From: Pseudolabrys sp.
Lineage (GTDB): Bacteria; Pseudomonadota; Alphaproteobacteria; Rhizobiales; Xanthobacteraceae
Assembly (NCBI GenBank): GCA_030655215.1
Contig: JAURVZ010000018.1
Span: forward strand, 62,001-126,000
Length of the DNA stretch: 64,000 bases
Direction of reading: 5' to 3'
Part shown: piece after piece, positions 27,113 through 35,963 of the stretch
How the letters are laid out: every line of letters begins with the position of its first letter
Numbering within the stretch: the stretch's first letter is position 1
Program-made: the position numbers and the translations under genes
The notes under the pieces: model-generated
What the model saw: only the letters and a program-made list of their open reading frames with translations
What the model was told of the DNA's origin: nothing
Database searches by the model: none

Positions 27113-28144
27113 TTAGAACTTGCGGTCGGCGTCGGACGGCAGGAACGAGGTATCGAAGATGTCTTCGGTCTTCGGCACAGCGTTCTTCCACTTATAGGTC
27201 AGGCCGATCTGTTCGATCGCCTTGCCGAAGCGCGCATTGTCGATCGCGCCGTAGCCATTGGCCTTGACCTCGGCGGTGACGAAGTTGTCGCGCAGCGACA
27301 GGTTCAGGCGCTCAAGCTCGACCGGCTTCTTGGCCACGTCGTTGCGCTTCATCACCGAGTCGACGGCGGTGTCGGGCGACTTCACGGTGTCCTTCAGGCC
27401 TTTGACGAAAGCGCGCAGGAAGGCTTTCACGGCTTCCGGCTTCTCGGCGGCGAACTTCGGGTTCACGATGATGGCATTGCCGTAGAGATTGACGCCGTAA
27501 TCGGCCATCAGCAGCACGACGATGTCGTCGACCGGAACGCCCTTGTCCTTTAGGTTGATGAAGGACGAGAACGAGAAGCCGGTGATGGCGTCGACCTGGC
27601 CGGCGGCCAACATCGGCTCGCGCACCGGGAAGCCGACGTTTTCAATCGTCACTTTGGATGCGTCGATCTTGTTGGCTTCGACGAAGATCGGCCACTGCGC
27701 GTAGGCGCCGTCCGGTGCGGGTGCGCCGAGCTTCTTGCCCTCAAGGCTCTTCGGATCGCTGATGCCGCGGCTCTTGCGGCCGACGATGGAGAAGGGCGGC
27801 TTGTTGTAGACCATGAACACCGCTTTCAGCGGCACGGTCGGGTTGGCGTCGCGGAACTTGATCAGCGAGTTGATGTCGCCGAAGCCCATGTCATAGGTGC
27901 CGGACGCAACGCGATTGATCGGCTCGAGCGAACCCGATGCGGTGTCGACCGTGACGTTGAGGCCTTCGGCCTTGTAGTAACCCTTGTCGATCGGCACGAG
28001 GAACGGCGCCGACGGACCCTCGTACTTGAAATCGAGGCTGAATTTGATGTCGGTGTCGGCGGCCGAGGCGGCACTGAGGCTCAACGTAGTCGCGAGCAAA
28101 GCGCCCGCCAGAATTCCTGCCCGACGGGCTTTCAACGTGCTCAT
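27113..28144 (-). CDS. ABC transporter substrate-binding protein, NitT/TauT (NMT1-like) type
   Basis: This 343-aa periplasmic binding protein starts at ATG 28144 with a clear signal peptide (RRAGILAGALLATTLSLSAASA, cleaved near residue 30). Mature features include PFLVPIDKGYYKAEGLNV and the EPINRVASGTYDMGFGD segment typical of NMT1/TauA-like proteins, whose ligands include nitrate, sulfonates and pyrimidines. The ligand here is not assignable. Its stop lies 15 nt before the ATPase start, so it is first in the operon. Confidence 0.92.
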   Translation of the reverse strand: MSTLKARRAGILAGALLATTLSLSAASAADTDIKFSLDFKYEGPSAPFLVPIDKGYYKAEGLNVTVDTASGSLEPINRVASGTYDMGFGDINSLIKFRDANPTVPLKAVFMVYNKPPFSIVGRKSRGISDPKSLEGKKLGAPAPDGAYAQWPIFVEANKIDASKVTIENVGFPVREPMLAAGQVDAITGFSFSSFINLKDKGVPVDDIVVLLMADYGVNLYGNAIIVNPKFAAEKPEAVKAFLRAFVKGLKDTVKSPDTAVDSVMKRNDVAKKPVELERLNLSLRDNFVTAEVKANGYGAIDNARFGKAIEQIGLTYKWKNAVPKTEDIFDTSFLPSDADRKF

Positions 28145-28169
28145 GGGTAATTCCTTGCATTTGGGCCCG

Positions 28170-28185
28170 CGCATCCAACGATGCG
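28170..28185. promoter_or_regulatory. inverted repeat in the leader of the ABC operon
   Basis: CGCATC-CAAC-GATGCG is a perfect 6-4-6 inverted repeat 26 bp upstream of the binding-protein start. It could be an operator or an mRNA hairpin in the 5' leader. The rest of the 238-bp divergent gap to putA shows nothing else I can name. Confidence 0.35.
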
Positions 28186-28382
28186 TTCTCGGCCGGGTGG
28201 TTATTGAAGTCTGATCAGCAAAGAACATGCCGTTACAAAGAGCAAGTGACAGCGCGACTTTTTAGGGCACTGCTTATTGAATGGACGGTGCTGCCGCTTG
28301 CTTGGGCAAAGCTCGCTGTCACCTGACACGGACGAAAGCCGGGCATTGCGGTAAGATCGGGAATCGAATGGGAGGCGCGGGT

Positions 28383-31300
28383 ATGGCAGCGGCAGGTCCC
28401 AACCAGGGAAGCGGCATTCTCCCTTTCCGCGCTGCCTATGCGCCGCCGGATGAGGCACTGGCCGAAGCGCTGCTGGCGGCGGCCGGCCGGGGAGCCGCGG
28501 CGGAACGCCGCATCGATGCCCGCGCCACCGGTCTGATCGAGGCGATCCGCGCCAAGACCGGCGGGCTCGGCGGCGTGGAGGATTTCCTGCACGCCTATGC
28601 CCTGTCGACCAAGGAAGGCCTGGCCCTGATGGTGCTGGCCGAGGCGCTGCTGCGCATCCCGGATGCCGGCACCGCCGACCGCCTGATCGAGGACAAGCTC
28701 AAGGGGGGCGATTGGGCCGCGCATGACCGCCGTTCGGGCACCTTTCTGGTATCGGCCTCGGCCTGGACGCTCGGGCTGACGGCGCGCGTCATCCAGCCGG
28801 GCGAAACGCCGGAGGGCATTCTCGAGCAACTGGCCAAGCGGCTTGGCGTGCCGGCGGTGCGCGCCGCGACCAAGCAGGCAATGCGGCTTCTCGGCTCGCA
28901 TTTCGTGCTCGGGCAGACCATTGGCGATGCACTCGACCGCGCCGGCTCGCATCGCGAATTCCTCTATTCGTTCGACATGCTCGGTGAGGGCGCGCGTACC
29001 GCCGACGACGCGGCGCGTTATTTCCAGTCATATGCCAATGCCATCGAGGCGATCGGCAAATCCGCCGGCAATGATGCGCTGCCGAAGCGGCCCGGCATCT
29101 CGGTCAAACTGTCGGCCTTGCATCCGCGCTATGAGCCGCTGTCGCGCGAGCGCGTGCTGAAAGAGCTGCCGCCGCTGCTGCTCGAACTGGCGCGGCTGGC
29201 GAAAAGCCATGAACTCAATTTCACCGTCGATGCCGAGGAAGCCGACCGGCTCGAACTGTCGCTTGAGGTTATTGCCGCGACCATGCGCGATACATCGCTG
29301 GCCGGATGGGATGGTTTTGGTCTGGCGATACAGGCCTATCAGAAGCGCGCCGGCGCGGTGATCGACTGGGTCGCGCAAGCGGCTGAAGCGCTCGATCGCC
29401 GCATGATGGTGCGGCTGGTCAAGGGCGCTTACTGGGACACTGAGGTCAAGCGCGCGCAGGAGCGCGGCCTTGCCGATTATCCGGTGTTCACGCGCAAGGC
29501 GATGACCGATCTTTGCTATCTCGCCTGCGCGCGCAGGCTGCTGGCGTTGCGGCCACGCCTCTATCCGCAGTTTGCCACGCATAATGCGCTGACCATTGCG
29601 GCAGTGCTGGAAGACGCCGGCGATGGCGGCGGTTTTGAATTCCAGCGCCTGCATGGCATGGGCGATGCGCTCTATCAGTCGCTGATCGCCGATGACCCAT
29701 CGCTTACCGTGCGCGTCTATGCGCCTGTGGGCGGCTACGCCGATCTGCTCGCCTATCTGGTGCGGCGCTTGCTCGAGAACGGCGCCAATTCATCCTTCGT
29801 ATCGGTCGCTGCCGATTCGAATGTGCCGATTGCCGACATCATCAAGCGGCCGCAGGACTGGATCTCCGATCCGTCGCGCGCGCGGCATTCGCATATCAAG
29901 TTGCCGCGCGATCTGTTTGCGCCGGAGCGGCGCAATTCGTCTGGTGTCGAATTCGGTGACAGCAAAGCATTGGCGGCATTGCAGGCGGAAATCGATGCGG
30001 CGCCGAAAAGTGTTGCCGCGCCGCCTTTGGTTGACCCGAACGTCGCCATGGCCGCAGCAGCGGCTGGCTTCAAGGCGTGGGATGCAGCAGGCGTCGATGC
30101 GCGCGCCGCGGCTTTGGCCCGCGCTGGCGACCTGATCGAGCAGCATCGCGGCCGGCTGATCGCGCTCTTGCAAAGCGAAGGCGGCAAGACCATCGATGAT
30201 TGCGTGTCGGAAGTGCGCGAAGCGGCGGATTTCTGCCGCTATTACGCAGCGCAGGCCAAGCACCAGTTGGCGCCGCGCGACCTGCCGGGGCCGACCGGCG
30301 AGACCAACACCTTGCGCTATCGGGGACGTGGCGTGTTCGTTTGCATCAGCCCCTGGAATTTTCCGCTTGCGATTTTCACCGGGCAGGTTGCGGCTGCGCT
30401 TGCCGCCGGCAATGCGGTGGTGGCCAAGCCGGCCGAGCAGACACCGCTCATTGCTGTTGAAGCCGTTAAGCTGCTGCATGAAGCCGGCGTGCCGCAAAGC
30501 GCGCTGCATCTGGTAATCGGCGACGGCAAGGTCGGCGGGATTCTTACCGCGCATCCCGATGTTTCCGGTATTGCCTTCACCGGCTCCACCGAAGTTGCCC
30601 GTCTCATCAACCGGACCTTGGCCGCCAGCGATGGCCCGATCCCAGTGCTGATCGCCGAGACCGGCGGCATCAACGCCATGATCGTCGATGCAACGGCTTT
30701 GCCGGAGCAGGTCGCCGATGATGTCGTGACGTCGGCCTTTCGATCCGCCGGTCAGCGCTGTTCGGCGCTGCGGCTACTCTGCGTGCAGGACGATGTCGCC
30801 GACCGCATGCTCGACATGATCGAAGGCGCCGCAGCTGAGCTCAAGATCGGCGACCCACGCGATCTGTCAACGCATGTCGGCCCGGTCATCGATGCTGAAG
30901 CACGCGACAAACTGGAAAGCTGGATAGCGGCGATGGATAAACGCGGCGCGGTGCGCTTCCGGGGCGTGGCGCCGCCCGGCGGCCTTTTTGTCGCGCCGAC
31001 CATCATCATGCTCGACCGCGCCCGCGACCTGACAGAAGAGGTGTTCGGCCCCGTGCTGCATGTCGTGCGCTGGAAGGCTGGTGAACTCGACGCGTTGCTC
31101 GATGACATCGCCGGCAATGGCTATGGTTTAACGCTGGGCGTCCATTCGCGAATCGACGCGACCATCGAGCATGTCGCGGCGCGGGTGCCGCATGGCAACG
31201 TCTACGTGAACCGCAACATGATCGGCGCGGTTGTCGGTTCGCAGCCTTTCGGCGGCAATGGTCTATCCGGCACGGGTCCGAAAGCCGGTGGTCCCCATTA

Positions 31301-31388
31301 TCTGCACCGCTTCGCACTCGAGCAGGTGATCAACGTCAACACGGCTGCTTCAGGTGGCAACGCCACCCTGCTCGCCGAGGGCGAATAG
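28383..31388 (+). CDS. putA: bifunctional proline dehydrogenase / glutamate-semialdehyde dehydrogenase (PutA)
   Basis: This 1001-aa enzyme oxidises proline to glutamate in two steps. ATG 28383 has GGAGG seven bases upstream; longer frames back to 28281 lack an SD. The FAD-binding PRODH barrel spans about residues 120-480 (GISVKLSALHPRY, MVRLVKGAYWDTE, ATHNALTIA). The aldehyde dehydrogenase domain follows (about 540-990) with E759 in AETGGINAM and catalytic C793 in SAGQRCSAL. The N-terminal ribbon-helix-helix domain of E. coli PutA is missing, so it should not bind DNA. Confidence 0.95.
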   Translation: MAAAGPNQGSGILPFRAAYAPPDEALAEALLAAAGRGAAAERRIDARATGLIEAIRAKTGGLGGVEDFLHAYALSTKEGLALMVLAEALLRIPDAGTADRLIEDKLKGGDWAAHDRRSGTFLVSASAWTLGLTARVIQPGETPEGILEQLAKRLGVPAVRAATKQAMRLLGSHFVLGQTIGDALDRAGSHREFLYSFDMLGEGARTADDAARYFQSYANAIEAIGKSAGNDALPKRPGISVKLSALHPRYEPLSRERVLKELPPLLLELARLAKSHELNFTVDAEEADRLELSLEVIAATMRDTSLAGWDGFGLAIQAYQKRAGAVIDWVAQAAEALDRRMMVRLVKGAYWDTEVKRAQERGLADYPVFTRKAMTDLCYLACARRLLALRPRLYPQFATHNALTIAAVLEDAGDGGGFEFQRLHGMGDALYQSLIADDPSLTVRVYAPVGGYADLLAYLVRRLLENGANSSFVSVAADSNVPIADIIKRPQDWISDPSRARHSHIKLPRDLFAPERRNSSGVEFGDSKALAALQAEIDAAPKSVAAPPLVDPNVAMAAAAAGFKAWDAAGVDARAAALARAGDLIEQHRGRLIALLQSEGGKTIDDCVSEVREAADFCRYYAAQAKHQLAPRDLPGPTGETNTLRYRGRGVFVCISPWNFPLAIFTGQVAAALAAGNAVVAKPAEQTPLIAVEAVKLLHEAGVPQSALHLVIGDGKVGGILTAHPDVSGIAFTGSTEVARLINRTLAASDGPIPVLIAETGGINAMIVDATALPEQVADDVVTSAFRSAGQRCSALRLLCVQDDVADRMLDMIEGAAAELKIGDPRDLSTHVGPVIDAEARDKLESWIAAMDKRGAVRFRGVAPPGGLFVAPTIIMLDRARDLTEEVFGPVLHVVRWKAGELDALLDDIAGNGYGLTLGVHSRIDATIEHVAARVPHGNVYVNRNMIGAVVGSQPFGGNGLSGTGPKAGGPHYLHRFALEQVINVNTAASGGNATLLAEGE

Positions 31389-31498
31389 CGACAACATTGC
31401 GGCGGCGGTATCCGGTCACGGTTCTGTGTTCCCGCGACGGATTCAGCGTGGCCAAACGTTAAATCTATAGACACGCCTCAAGTCGGGAGAACGATGTG

Positions 31499-31843
31499 AT
31501 GCAGAAATTGAAGATGGCTCTTGCTGCTGGTCTGGCCGCCGCGGTGGTTGTGACCTCCATCGGCATTGATTCGGCGGAGGCGAGGAGCCGTCGTGATCGT
31601 AACAACGCCGCCGCCGCCGCCGCCGTTATCGGCACCGTCGGAGCGATCGCGGCGATTGCCGCCGCCGACAGCCGCCGCGACCGGTATTACGACGATGGCT
31701 ACCGCTATCGCGGCTACCGCGGCGATGGCTACCGCAATCGGGCCTACCGTTCCGGCGCCTATTACAACAGTGGCCCGCGCTATTATCGCCACAACCCGGC
31801 CTATCCGAACGCTGGCGTCACCCAGCCCTGGGAATCGCGCTAA
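31499..31843 (+). CDS. small secreted Arg/Tyr-rich protein
   Basis: This 114-aa protein starts at ATG 31499, with GGGAGA eight bases upstream. The signal peptide is residues 1-28 (LAAGLAAAVVVTSIGIDSAEA). A second Ala-rich hydrophobic stretch (AAAAAVIGTVGAIAAIAAA) follows at about 37-58, then an Arg/Tyr/Gly-rich tail (YRYRGYRGDGYRNRAYR). Such short proteins are common in rhizobial genomes and are likely envelope-associated; the function is unknown. Confidence 0.72.
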   Translation: MQKLKMALAAGLAAAVVVTSIGIDSAEARSRRDRNNAAAAAAVIGTVGAIAAIAAADSRRDRYYDDGYRYRGYRGDGYRNRAYRSGAYYNSGPRYYRHNPAYPNAGVTQPWESR

Positions 31844-31888
31844 ACCGCCGTTAACCGCTACGGAACTCCGGATCAGCTATGCTCGCGC

Positions 31889-32293
31889 ATGGCTGATTCG
31901 GTCGCCCGTCTCTATGACGCCGTGATTGCCGTTCGGGGCTCGGACCCGACGAAATCACGAACCGCGCGCCTTTTGCGCTCCGGCCGGGCCAAAATCGCCA
32001 AAAAGCTGGGTGAAGAGGCGGTCGAGGTCGTCATCGACGCCATGCACGGCCAGACCGAAGCCGTGATCCGCGAAAGCGCCGACCTCCTCTACAATCTGGT
32101 GGTGCTCTGGGTGCACGCCGGCATCAACCCGGACGATGTCTGGGACGAGATGCGGCGGCGCGAGAAAATGTTCGGAATCGCTGAGAAACTGCCCAAAGAT
32201 ATGGTACCGGGTGCGCCACGGCGCAAAATCGTGCCGAAGGTCGTTCCCAAGGTCGTCCCTTTGGAAAGCCGGCGGCTGCCCAAGCGTCGCTGA
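31889..32293 (+). CDS. hisE: phosphoribosyl-ATP diphosphatase, HisE-like
   Basis: This 134-aa MazG-fold protein should hydrolyse phosphoribosyl-ATP in histidine synthesis. The metal-binding helices read KLGEEAVEVVIDAM and RESADLLYNLVVLW. It lies outside any his operon and has a basic C-terminal tail of about 35 residues (RRKIVPKVVPKVVPLESRR) beyond the normal fold. I recall that Rhodopseudomonas and Bradyrhizobium genomes carry a second, separate hisE (hisE2); this is probably that gene. A house-cleaning pyrophosphatase role is an alternative. Confidence 0.85.
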   Translation: MADSVARLYDAVIAVRGSDPTKSRTARLLRSGRAKIAKKLGEEAVEVVIDAMHGQTEAVIRESADLLYNLVVLWVHAGINPDDVWDEMRRREKMFGIAEKLPKDMVPGAPRRKIVPKVVPKVVPLESRRLPKRR

Positions 32294-32360
32294 TCCGTCA
32301 CAGTTTTCCGCCACAAGCCAGCGCCGAACCTGATCCCCCTTCCCGTATTGTGAGTGCCGC

Positions 32361-32972
32361 ATGACCGTAGAGGCCGCCCCGACGCCTAATCTGTTGCGTC
32401 GTATGTACAATTGGTGTCTCGCCGCCGCTCACAAGCCGCACGCCATCTGGACCATGGGCGGGATCTCGTTCGCCGAGAGTTCGTTCTTCCCGATCCCGCC
32501 GGACGTGATGCTGATCCCGATGGCGCTGGCACGGCCCGAGAAGGCCTATTGGTTCGCGACCGTCTGCACCGTCACATCGGTGCTCGGCGGCATCCTCGGC
32601 TACGCCATCGGCGCGCTGCTGTACGATTCGGTCGGCGTCGTGCTGGTCAGCCTCTATAACCTCGAAAACAAGATGGAGCTGTTCCGCCAGGGCTACGCCA
32701 ATTGGGGGGCGGCGATCATCCTGATCAAGGGCCTGACGCCGATCCCCTACAAGGTGGTGACGCTCACGGCCGGCTTTGCCCATTACAACATATTCCTGTT
32801 CATCGTCTTCTCGGTCATTGCGCGGGCGATGCGGTTCTATGCCGTTGCCTTCCTATTGCACCGGTACGGCGAACAGGCGCGGGTGATCATCGAAAAGCGG
32901 CTCGGCCTGTACACCTCGATCGGTGCCGCGGTGGTCGTGCTCGGGCTGGTGGCTGCGCTATACTTGATCTGA
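32361..32972 (+). CDS. YqaA/DedA-like VTT-domain membrane protein
   Basis: This 203-aa inner-membrane protein has four to five hydrophobic segments and the VTT (SNARE-associated) fold of YqaA and DedA relatives. Typical words are AESSFFPIPPDVMLIPMAL, GILGYAIG and ILIKGLTPIPYKVVTLTAGF, the last being the re-entrant loop. Family members are thought to move phospholipids across the membrane or support proton-coupled homeostasis. It lies 67 nt after the hisE-like gene. Confidence 0.88.
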   Translation: MTVEAAPTPNLLRRMYNWCLAAAHKPHAIWTMGGISFAESSFFPIPPDVMLIPMALARPEKAYWFATVCTVTSVLGGILGYAIGALLYDSVGVVLVSLYNLENKMELFRQGYANWGAAIILIKGLTPIPYKVVTLTAGFAHYNIFLFIVFSVIARAMRFYAVAFLLHRYGEQARVIIEKRLGLYTSIGAAVVVLGLVAALYLI

Positions 32973-33009
32973 CCGAATCGGGATCAATGCCAAGGAAGGC
33001 TGCCATCCG

Positions 33010-33507
33010 ATGTCGTCCCGCGTCGCGACCAAGTTGAGAGGGACCTTCGCCCGCGGCCTGTTCGCGGCCGGCCTTTTCATGTCCTGCCCGCTGGCCATGG
33101 CGCAGGAAGGCCAGCAACCAAAGCCGCAGAAGGAAGAGCCGGGCCTGCTGGAAAGCGTCGGCAAGTGGTTTGAGGAACAGGGCAAGAAGGTCGAGAACTT
33201 CGGCCATGAAGCTGGCATTGCCGCCAAGACCACGGTGGACGGCGCAAAGAATGCCGCCGGTGCGGTTGCCCGCATTCCGGCTGCCCGCGTCGTCGACGGC
33301 CATCAGAAGTGCCAGAACGCGCCGAACGGCGCGCCTGATTGCGTCGCTGCCGCGACCGCCATGTGCAAGGCCAAGGGCTTCGAAAGCGGCAAGAGCGCCG
33401 ACATGACCACCGCCGATGTCTGTCCGGCGCAGGTCTATCTGCAAGGCCGCAACAGCGGCCCCGGCTGCAAGACCGAAACCTTCGTCTCGCGCGCACTGTG
33501 TCAGTAG
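33010..33507 (+). CDS. secreted cysteine-containing hypothetical protein
   Basis: This 165-aa protein begins with a signal peptide (ARGLFAAGLFMSCPLAMAQ, cleavage near residue 34). A charged amphipathic stretch follows (LLESVGKWFEEQGKKVENFGHEAG), similar to a lipid-associating helix. The C-terminal half holds six cysteines (HQKCQ, PDCVA, AMCKA, DVCPA, PGCKT, ALCQ), probably three disulfides in the periplasm. I do not recognise the family. Confidence 0.75.
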   Translation: MSSRVATKLRGTFARGLFAAGLFMSCPLAMAQEGQQPKPQKEEPGLLESVGKWFEEQGKKVENFGHEAGIAAKTTVDGAKNAAGAVARIPAARVVDGHQKCQNAPNGAPDCVAAATAMCKAKGFESGKSADMTTADVCPAQVYLQGRNSGPGCKTETFVSRALCQ

Positions 33508-33581
33508 CGAAGCTCGCTTGCTGTCACTGCCTCTCTGTGTTTCCGTTGCTTCAACAACGAAAATTAACGGGAGCGACACAA

Positions 33582-34946
33582 GTGAACCTCCACGCCAAAC
33601 TTCTTGAGCGCGAAGCGGCCGGCAGGCCGGTCACCGTCGGCGTTATCGGCGCCGGCAAGTTCGGCACCATGTATCTGGCGCAGGCGCGGCTGACCGCCGG
33701 CACGCATATCGTTGCCGTTGCCGATCTCGATCCGGCGCGCGCGCGAAGCCAGCTCAAGACCGCAGGCTGGCCGGCTGAACTCTACGCGGCGACATCGCTC
33801 GACGACGCGCACAAGAAACGCGCCACCTTCATCACCGCCGATGCCGACGCGATGATCGCCAATCCGCGCATCGAAGTGATTGTCGAAGCAACCGGCGTGC
33901 CCGGCGCTGGCATTCATCATGCCTTGCGCGCGATCGAACACGGCAAGCATGTCGTCATGGTCAATGTCGAAGCTGATGCTGTGGCCGGGCCTTTGCTGGC
34001 GCGCAAGGCGAAAGCCGCCGGCGTTGTCTATTCGCTGGCCTGGGGCGATCAGCCGGCCTTGATCTGCGAGCAGGTCGATTGGGCGCGCGCCGCCGGCTTC
34101 AAGGTGATCTCGGCCGGCAAGGGCACACGCTACGAGCCGCATTATCACAAATCCAATCCCGACAATGTCTGGGACATTCTCGACAAGTATCTTGCGATCA
34201 GCGACCGCGCTTCGATCAATCCGAAGATGTTCAACTCGTTCGTCGACGGCACCAAGTCCGGCATCGAGATGACGGCGGTGTGCAACGCCACTGGCTTATT
34301 GCCGCAAAGCGACGGCCTGCATTTTCCGCCGGCGACGCGCTTTGAGTTGGCCGATATCTGCAAGCCGAAATCGGAAGGCGGTACGCTGGAAAAGGAAGGC
34401 GTCACCGAAGTGACATCGTCGGTGTATCGCGACGGCGCCGATGTGCCGCATCATCTGGCGCTCGGCACTTATGTCGTGTTCGAAGGCGACACCGACTATG
34501 CGCGCCGCTGCTTCAAGGAATACGCCATGCTGCCGGACAAGAGCGGCAAGTATGCCGCTTTATACCGGCCGATCCATATGATCGGGCTGGAGCTTGGCAT
34601 TTCGGTCGCGAGCTGCGCCTTGCGCCATGAGCCGACCGGGGCGCCAACCGGCTTCCGCTCCGATGTTGTGGCGACCGCGAAGACCGCGCTTAAAGCGGGC
34701 GCCATGCTGGACGGCGAAGGCGGCTTCTGCGTCTGGGGCAAGCAAACGCCGGCGGACGTGTCACTGCAAGGCGGACTGCTGCCGTTGGGTCTGGCGCACA
34801 ACGTCAAGCTCAAGAACGATATTGCCGAAGGCCAGGCGCTGAAGTGGTCGGACGTTGGCTACGACGCCAACGACATTGCGGTGAAGGTTCGCCGCGAGAT
34901 GGAAGCAGCCTTCGGCCGGCCGAATGCGGCTAACCTCGCGCCATAG
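33582..34946 (+). CDS. SAF-domain NAD(P)-dependent oxidoreductase, homoserine dehydrogenase-like (COG4091)
   Basis: This 454-aa protein starts at GTG 33582 with GGGAG eight bases upstream. The N-terminal Rossmann fold begins VTVGVIGAGKFGTMYLAQ and continues through VEATGVPGAGIHHAL. The C-terminal part (about 340-445) with DVSLQGGLLPLGLAHNVKL resembles a SAF domain. COG4091 proteins are annotated as predicted homoserine dehydrogenases, but their contexts are often sugar or polyol catabolism. The start is well downstream of an open frame that overlaps the previous gene. Confidence 0.85.
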   Translation: MNLHAKLLEREAAGRPVTVGVIGAGKFGTMYLAQARLTAGTHIVAVADLDPARARSQLKTAGWPAELYAATSLDDAHKKRATFITADADAMIANPRIEVIVEATGVPGAGIHHALRAIEHGKHVVMVNVEADAVAGPLLARKAKAAGVVYSLAWGDQPALICEQVDWARAAGFKVISAGKGTRYEPHYHKSNPDNVWDILDKYLAISDRASINPKMFNSFVDGTKSGIEMTAVCNATGLLPQSDGLHFPPATRFELADICKPKSEGGTLEKEGVTEVTSSVYRDGADVPHHLALGTYVVFEGDTDYARRCFKEYAMLPDKSGKYAALYRPIHMIGLELGISVASCALRHEPTGAPTGFRSDVVATAKTALKAGAMLDGEGGFCVWGKQTPADVSLQGGLLPLGLAHNVKLKNDIAEGQALKWSDVGYDANDIAVKVRREMEAAFGRPNAANLAP

Positions 34947-34948
34947 AA

Positions 34949-34980
34949 AAAGGGCGGCGCTTTCGCACCGCCCTTTATTA
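34949..34980 (+). terminator. rho-independent terminator after the SAF-domain oxidoreductase
   Basis: AAAGGGCGG pairs with CCGCCCTTT; with one C/A mismatch the stem continues GC/GC around a TTTC loop. It is followed by TTATTA. It starts 3 nt after the stop codon. The A-rich 5' side lets it also serve the convergent gene ending at 34998. Confidence 0.85.
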
Positions 34981-34997
34981 TTCCGATTCAGGCCAGC

Positions 34998-35297
34998 TTA
35001 CCGGCAGCGGCGCACGAAGCGGACGCGGCCGTCCCAACGCACAATGCGCTGGGTGTAACAACGCGGGCCGTAGGCATAGCTGCGGTAGTAGCCACGGCGC
35101 GGGCCGTAATAGCCGCGGCGGTGGCCGTAGTAGCCGCGGCGGTAGCCATAACCGCCACCATAGTAATATTGCGCCTGTTCAACCTGTCCCGGCGCAGCGG
35201 CAGCGCCAAGGCCCGGATTGGCCATGCTGGCCTGTGCGGGGGCCGAGAACGCGATCACTGTCGCGGCCACGGCTCCGAGAATAAATGTACGCATCAT
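34998..35297 (-). CDS. small secreted Tyr/Arg/Gly-rich protein
   Basis: This 99-aa protein starts at ATG 35297 with AGGAGG six bases upstream. The signal peptide covers about residues 1-23 (FILGAVAATVIAFSAPAQA). The mature part has a repeated YYG-RRG pattern (YRRGYYGHRRGYYGPRRGYY) and ends with WDGRVRFVRRC; the two cysteines could pair. Proteins of this kind are frequent in Bradyrhizobium relatives. The function is unknown. Confidence 0.75.
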   Translation of the reverse strand: MMRTFILGAVAATVIAFSAPAQASMANPGLGAAAAPGQVEQAQYYYGGGYGYRRGYYGHRRGYYGPRRGYYRSYAYGPRCYTQRIVRWDGRVRFVRRCR

Positions 35298-35410
35298 GTT
35301 ACGCCTCCTGTCCAAGGGTCAGGATAATAATTCTCAATTGCGGCATAAGTTTCAGCCGGTTGGCAAAATTTACAGATGCGCAGGCGATTTTTTGCGCTGC
35401 AAAATGGGCG

Positions 35411-35617
35411 CTATTCGAGCTCTATCGTGCTGTCGATCGTGTGATTGAGGCCGACCGCTTCGATGGTCAGCACCATGCGGGCCTTGAGCCCTTCGGTGCC
35501 CTTGATCCTGCCGTCCGCAACGGCGTCACGGATCGCCACTTCGATCTCGCGCTGCGAGGTCACACCCACGGTCTTGAGGAATTTGCGCAGCGAGGCGTTC
35601 AGGACATCTTCGTTCAT
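35411..35617 (-). CDS. small conserved protein, DUF6494-like
   Basis: This 68-aa soluble protein begins MNEDVLNASLRKFLKTVGVT and continues SQREIEVAIRDAVADGR. It is predicted mostly helical then beta, with no membrane segment. It resembles the DUF6494 family as I remember it. ATG 35617 follows a GGGAGCGCC stretch. Function unknown. Confidence 0.7.
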   Translation of the reverse strand: MNEDVLNASLRKFLKTVGVTSQREIEVAIRDAVADGRIKGTEGLKARMVLTIEAVGLNHTIDSTIELE

Positions 35618-35775
35618 TTTGGCGCTCCCTTTGACGGATTTCCAGCAAAGCTAATGCTCTTGGGCGCCTGAACACCATCCCGGCGCGGCGAAAAACAATT
35701 GGGCCGGTGCCGTTGACCGCAGGTTTTGCGCCGCTATTATCCCGGCCGCTGGCGCTTCGGCGCGCCGGCCAGGTT

Positions 35776-35860
35776 GCCCCTGTGGCGGAACTGGTAGACG
35801 CGCTCGACTCAAAATCGAGTTCCGCAAGGAGTGCTGGTTCGATTCCGGCCAGGGGCACCA
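35776..35860 (+). tRNA. tRNA-Leu (CAA)
   Basis: The 85-nt tRNA includes an encoded CCA (35858-35860). The acceptor arms GCCCCTG and CAGGGGC pair over seven bases. The anticodon arm is CTCGA, loop CTCAAAA, TCGAG, so the anticodon is CAA and reads UUG. A long variable arm (TTCCGCAAGGAGT) identifies a class II tRNA. The T arm GCTGG-TTCGATT-CCGGC is intact. A small hairpin (35867-35883, ACGAAG/CTTCGT) follows and may aid termination. Confidence 0.96.
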
Positions 35861-35963
35861 CTCAACACGAAGCTGCGCTTCGTCATGTTCACCCGTATAT
35901 GTCTGGACTCTCATCAACTTCGTGTGCACACGGTTGCTGCGGGGCGGGTGACAGGGTGTTTCA

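Noticed and set aside
35526-35861. Minus-strand frame beginning VPLAGIEPALLAELDFES
   Set aside because: This is the antisense translation of tRNA-Leu, a well-known spurious annotation.
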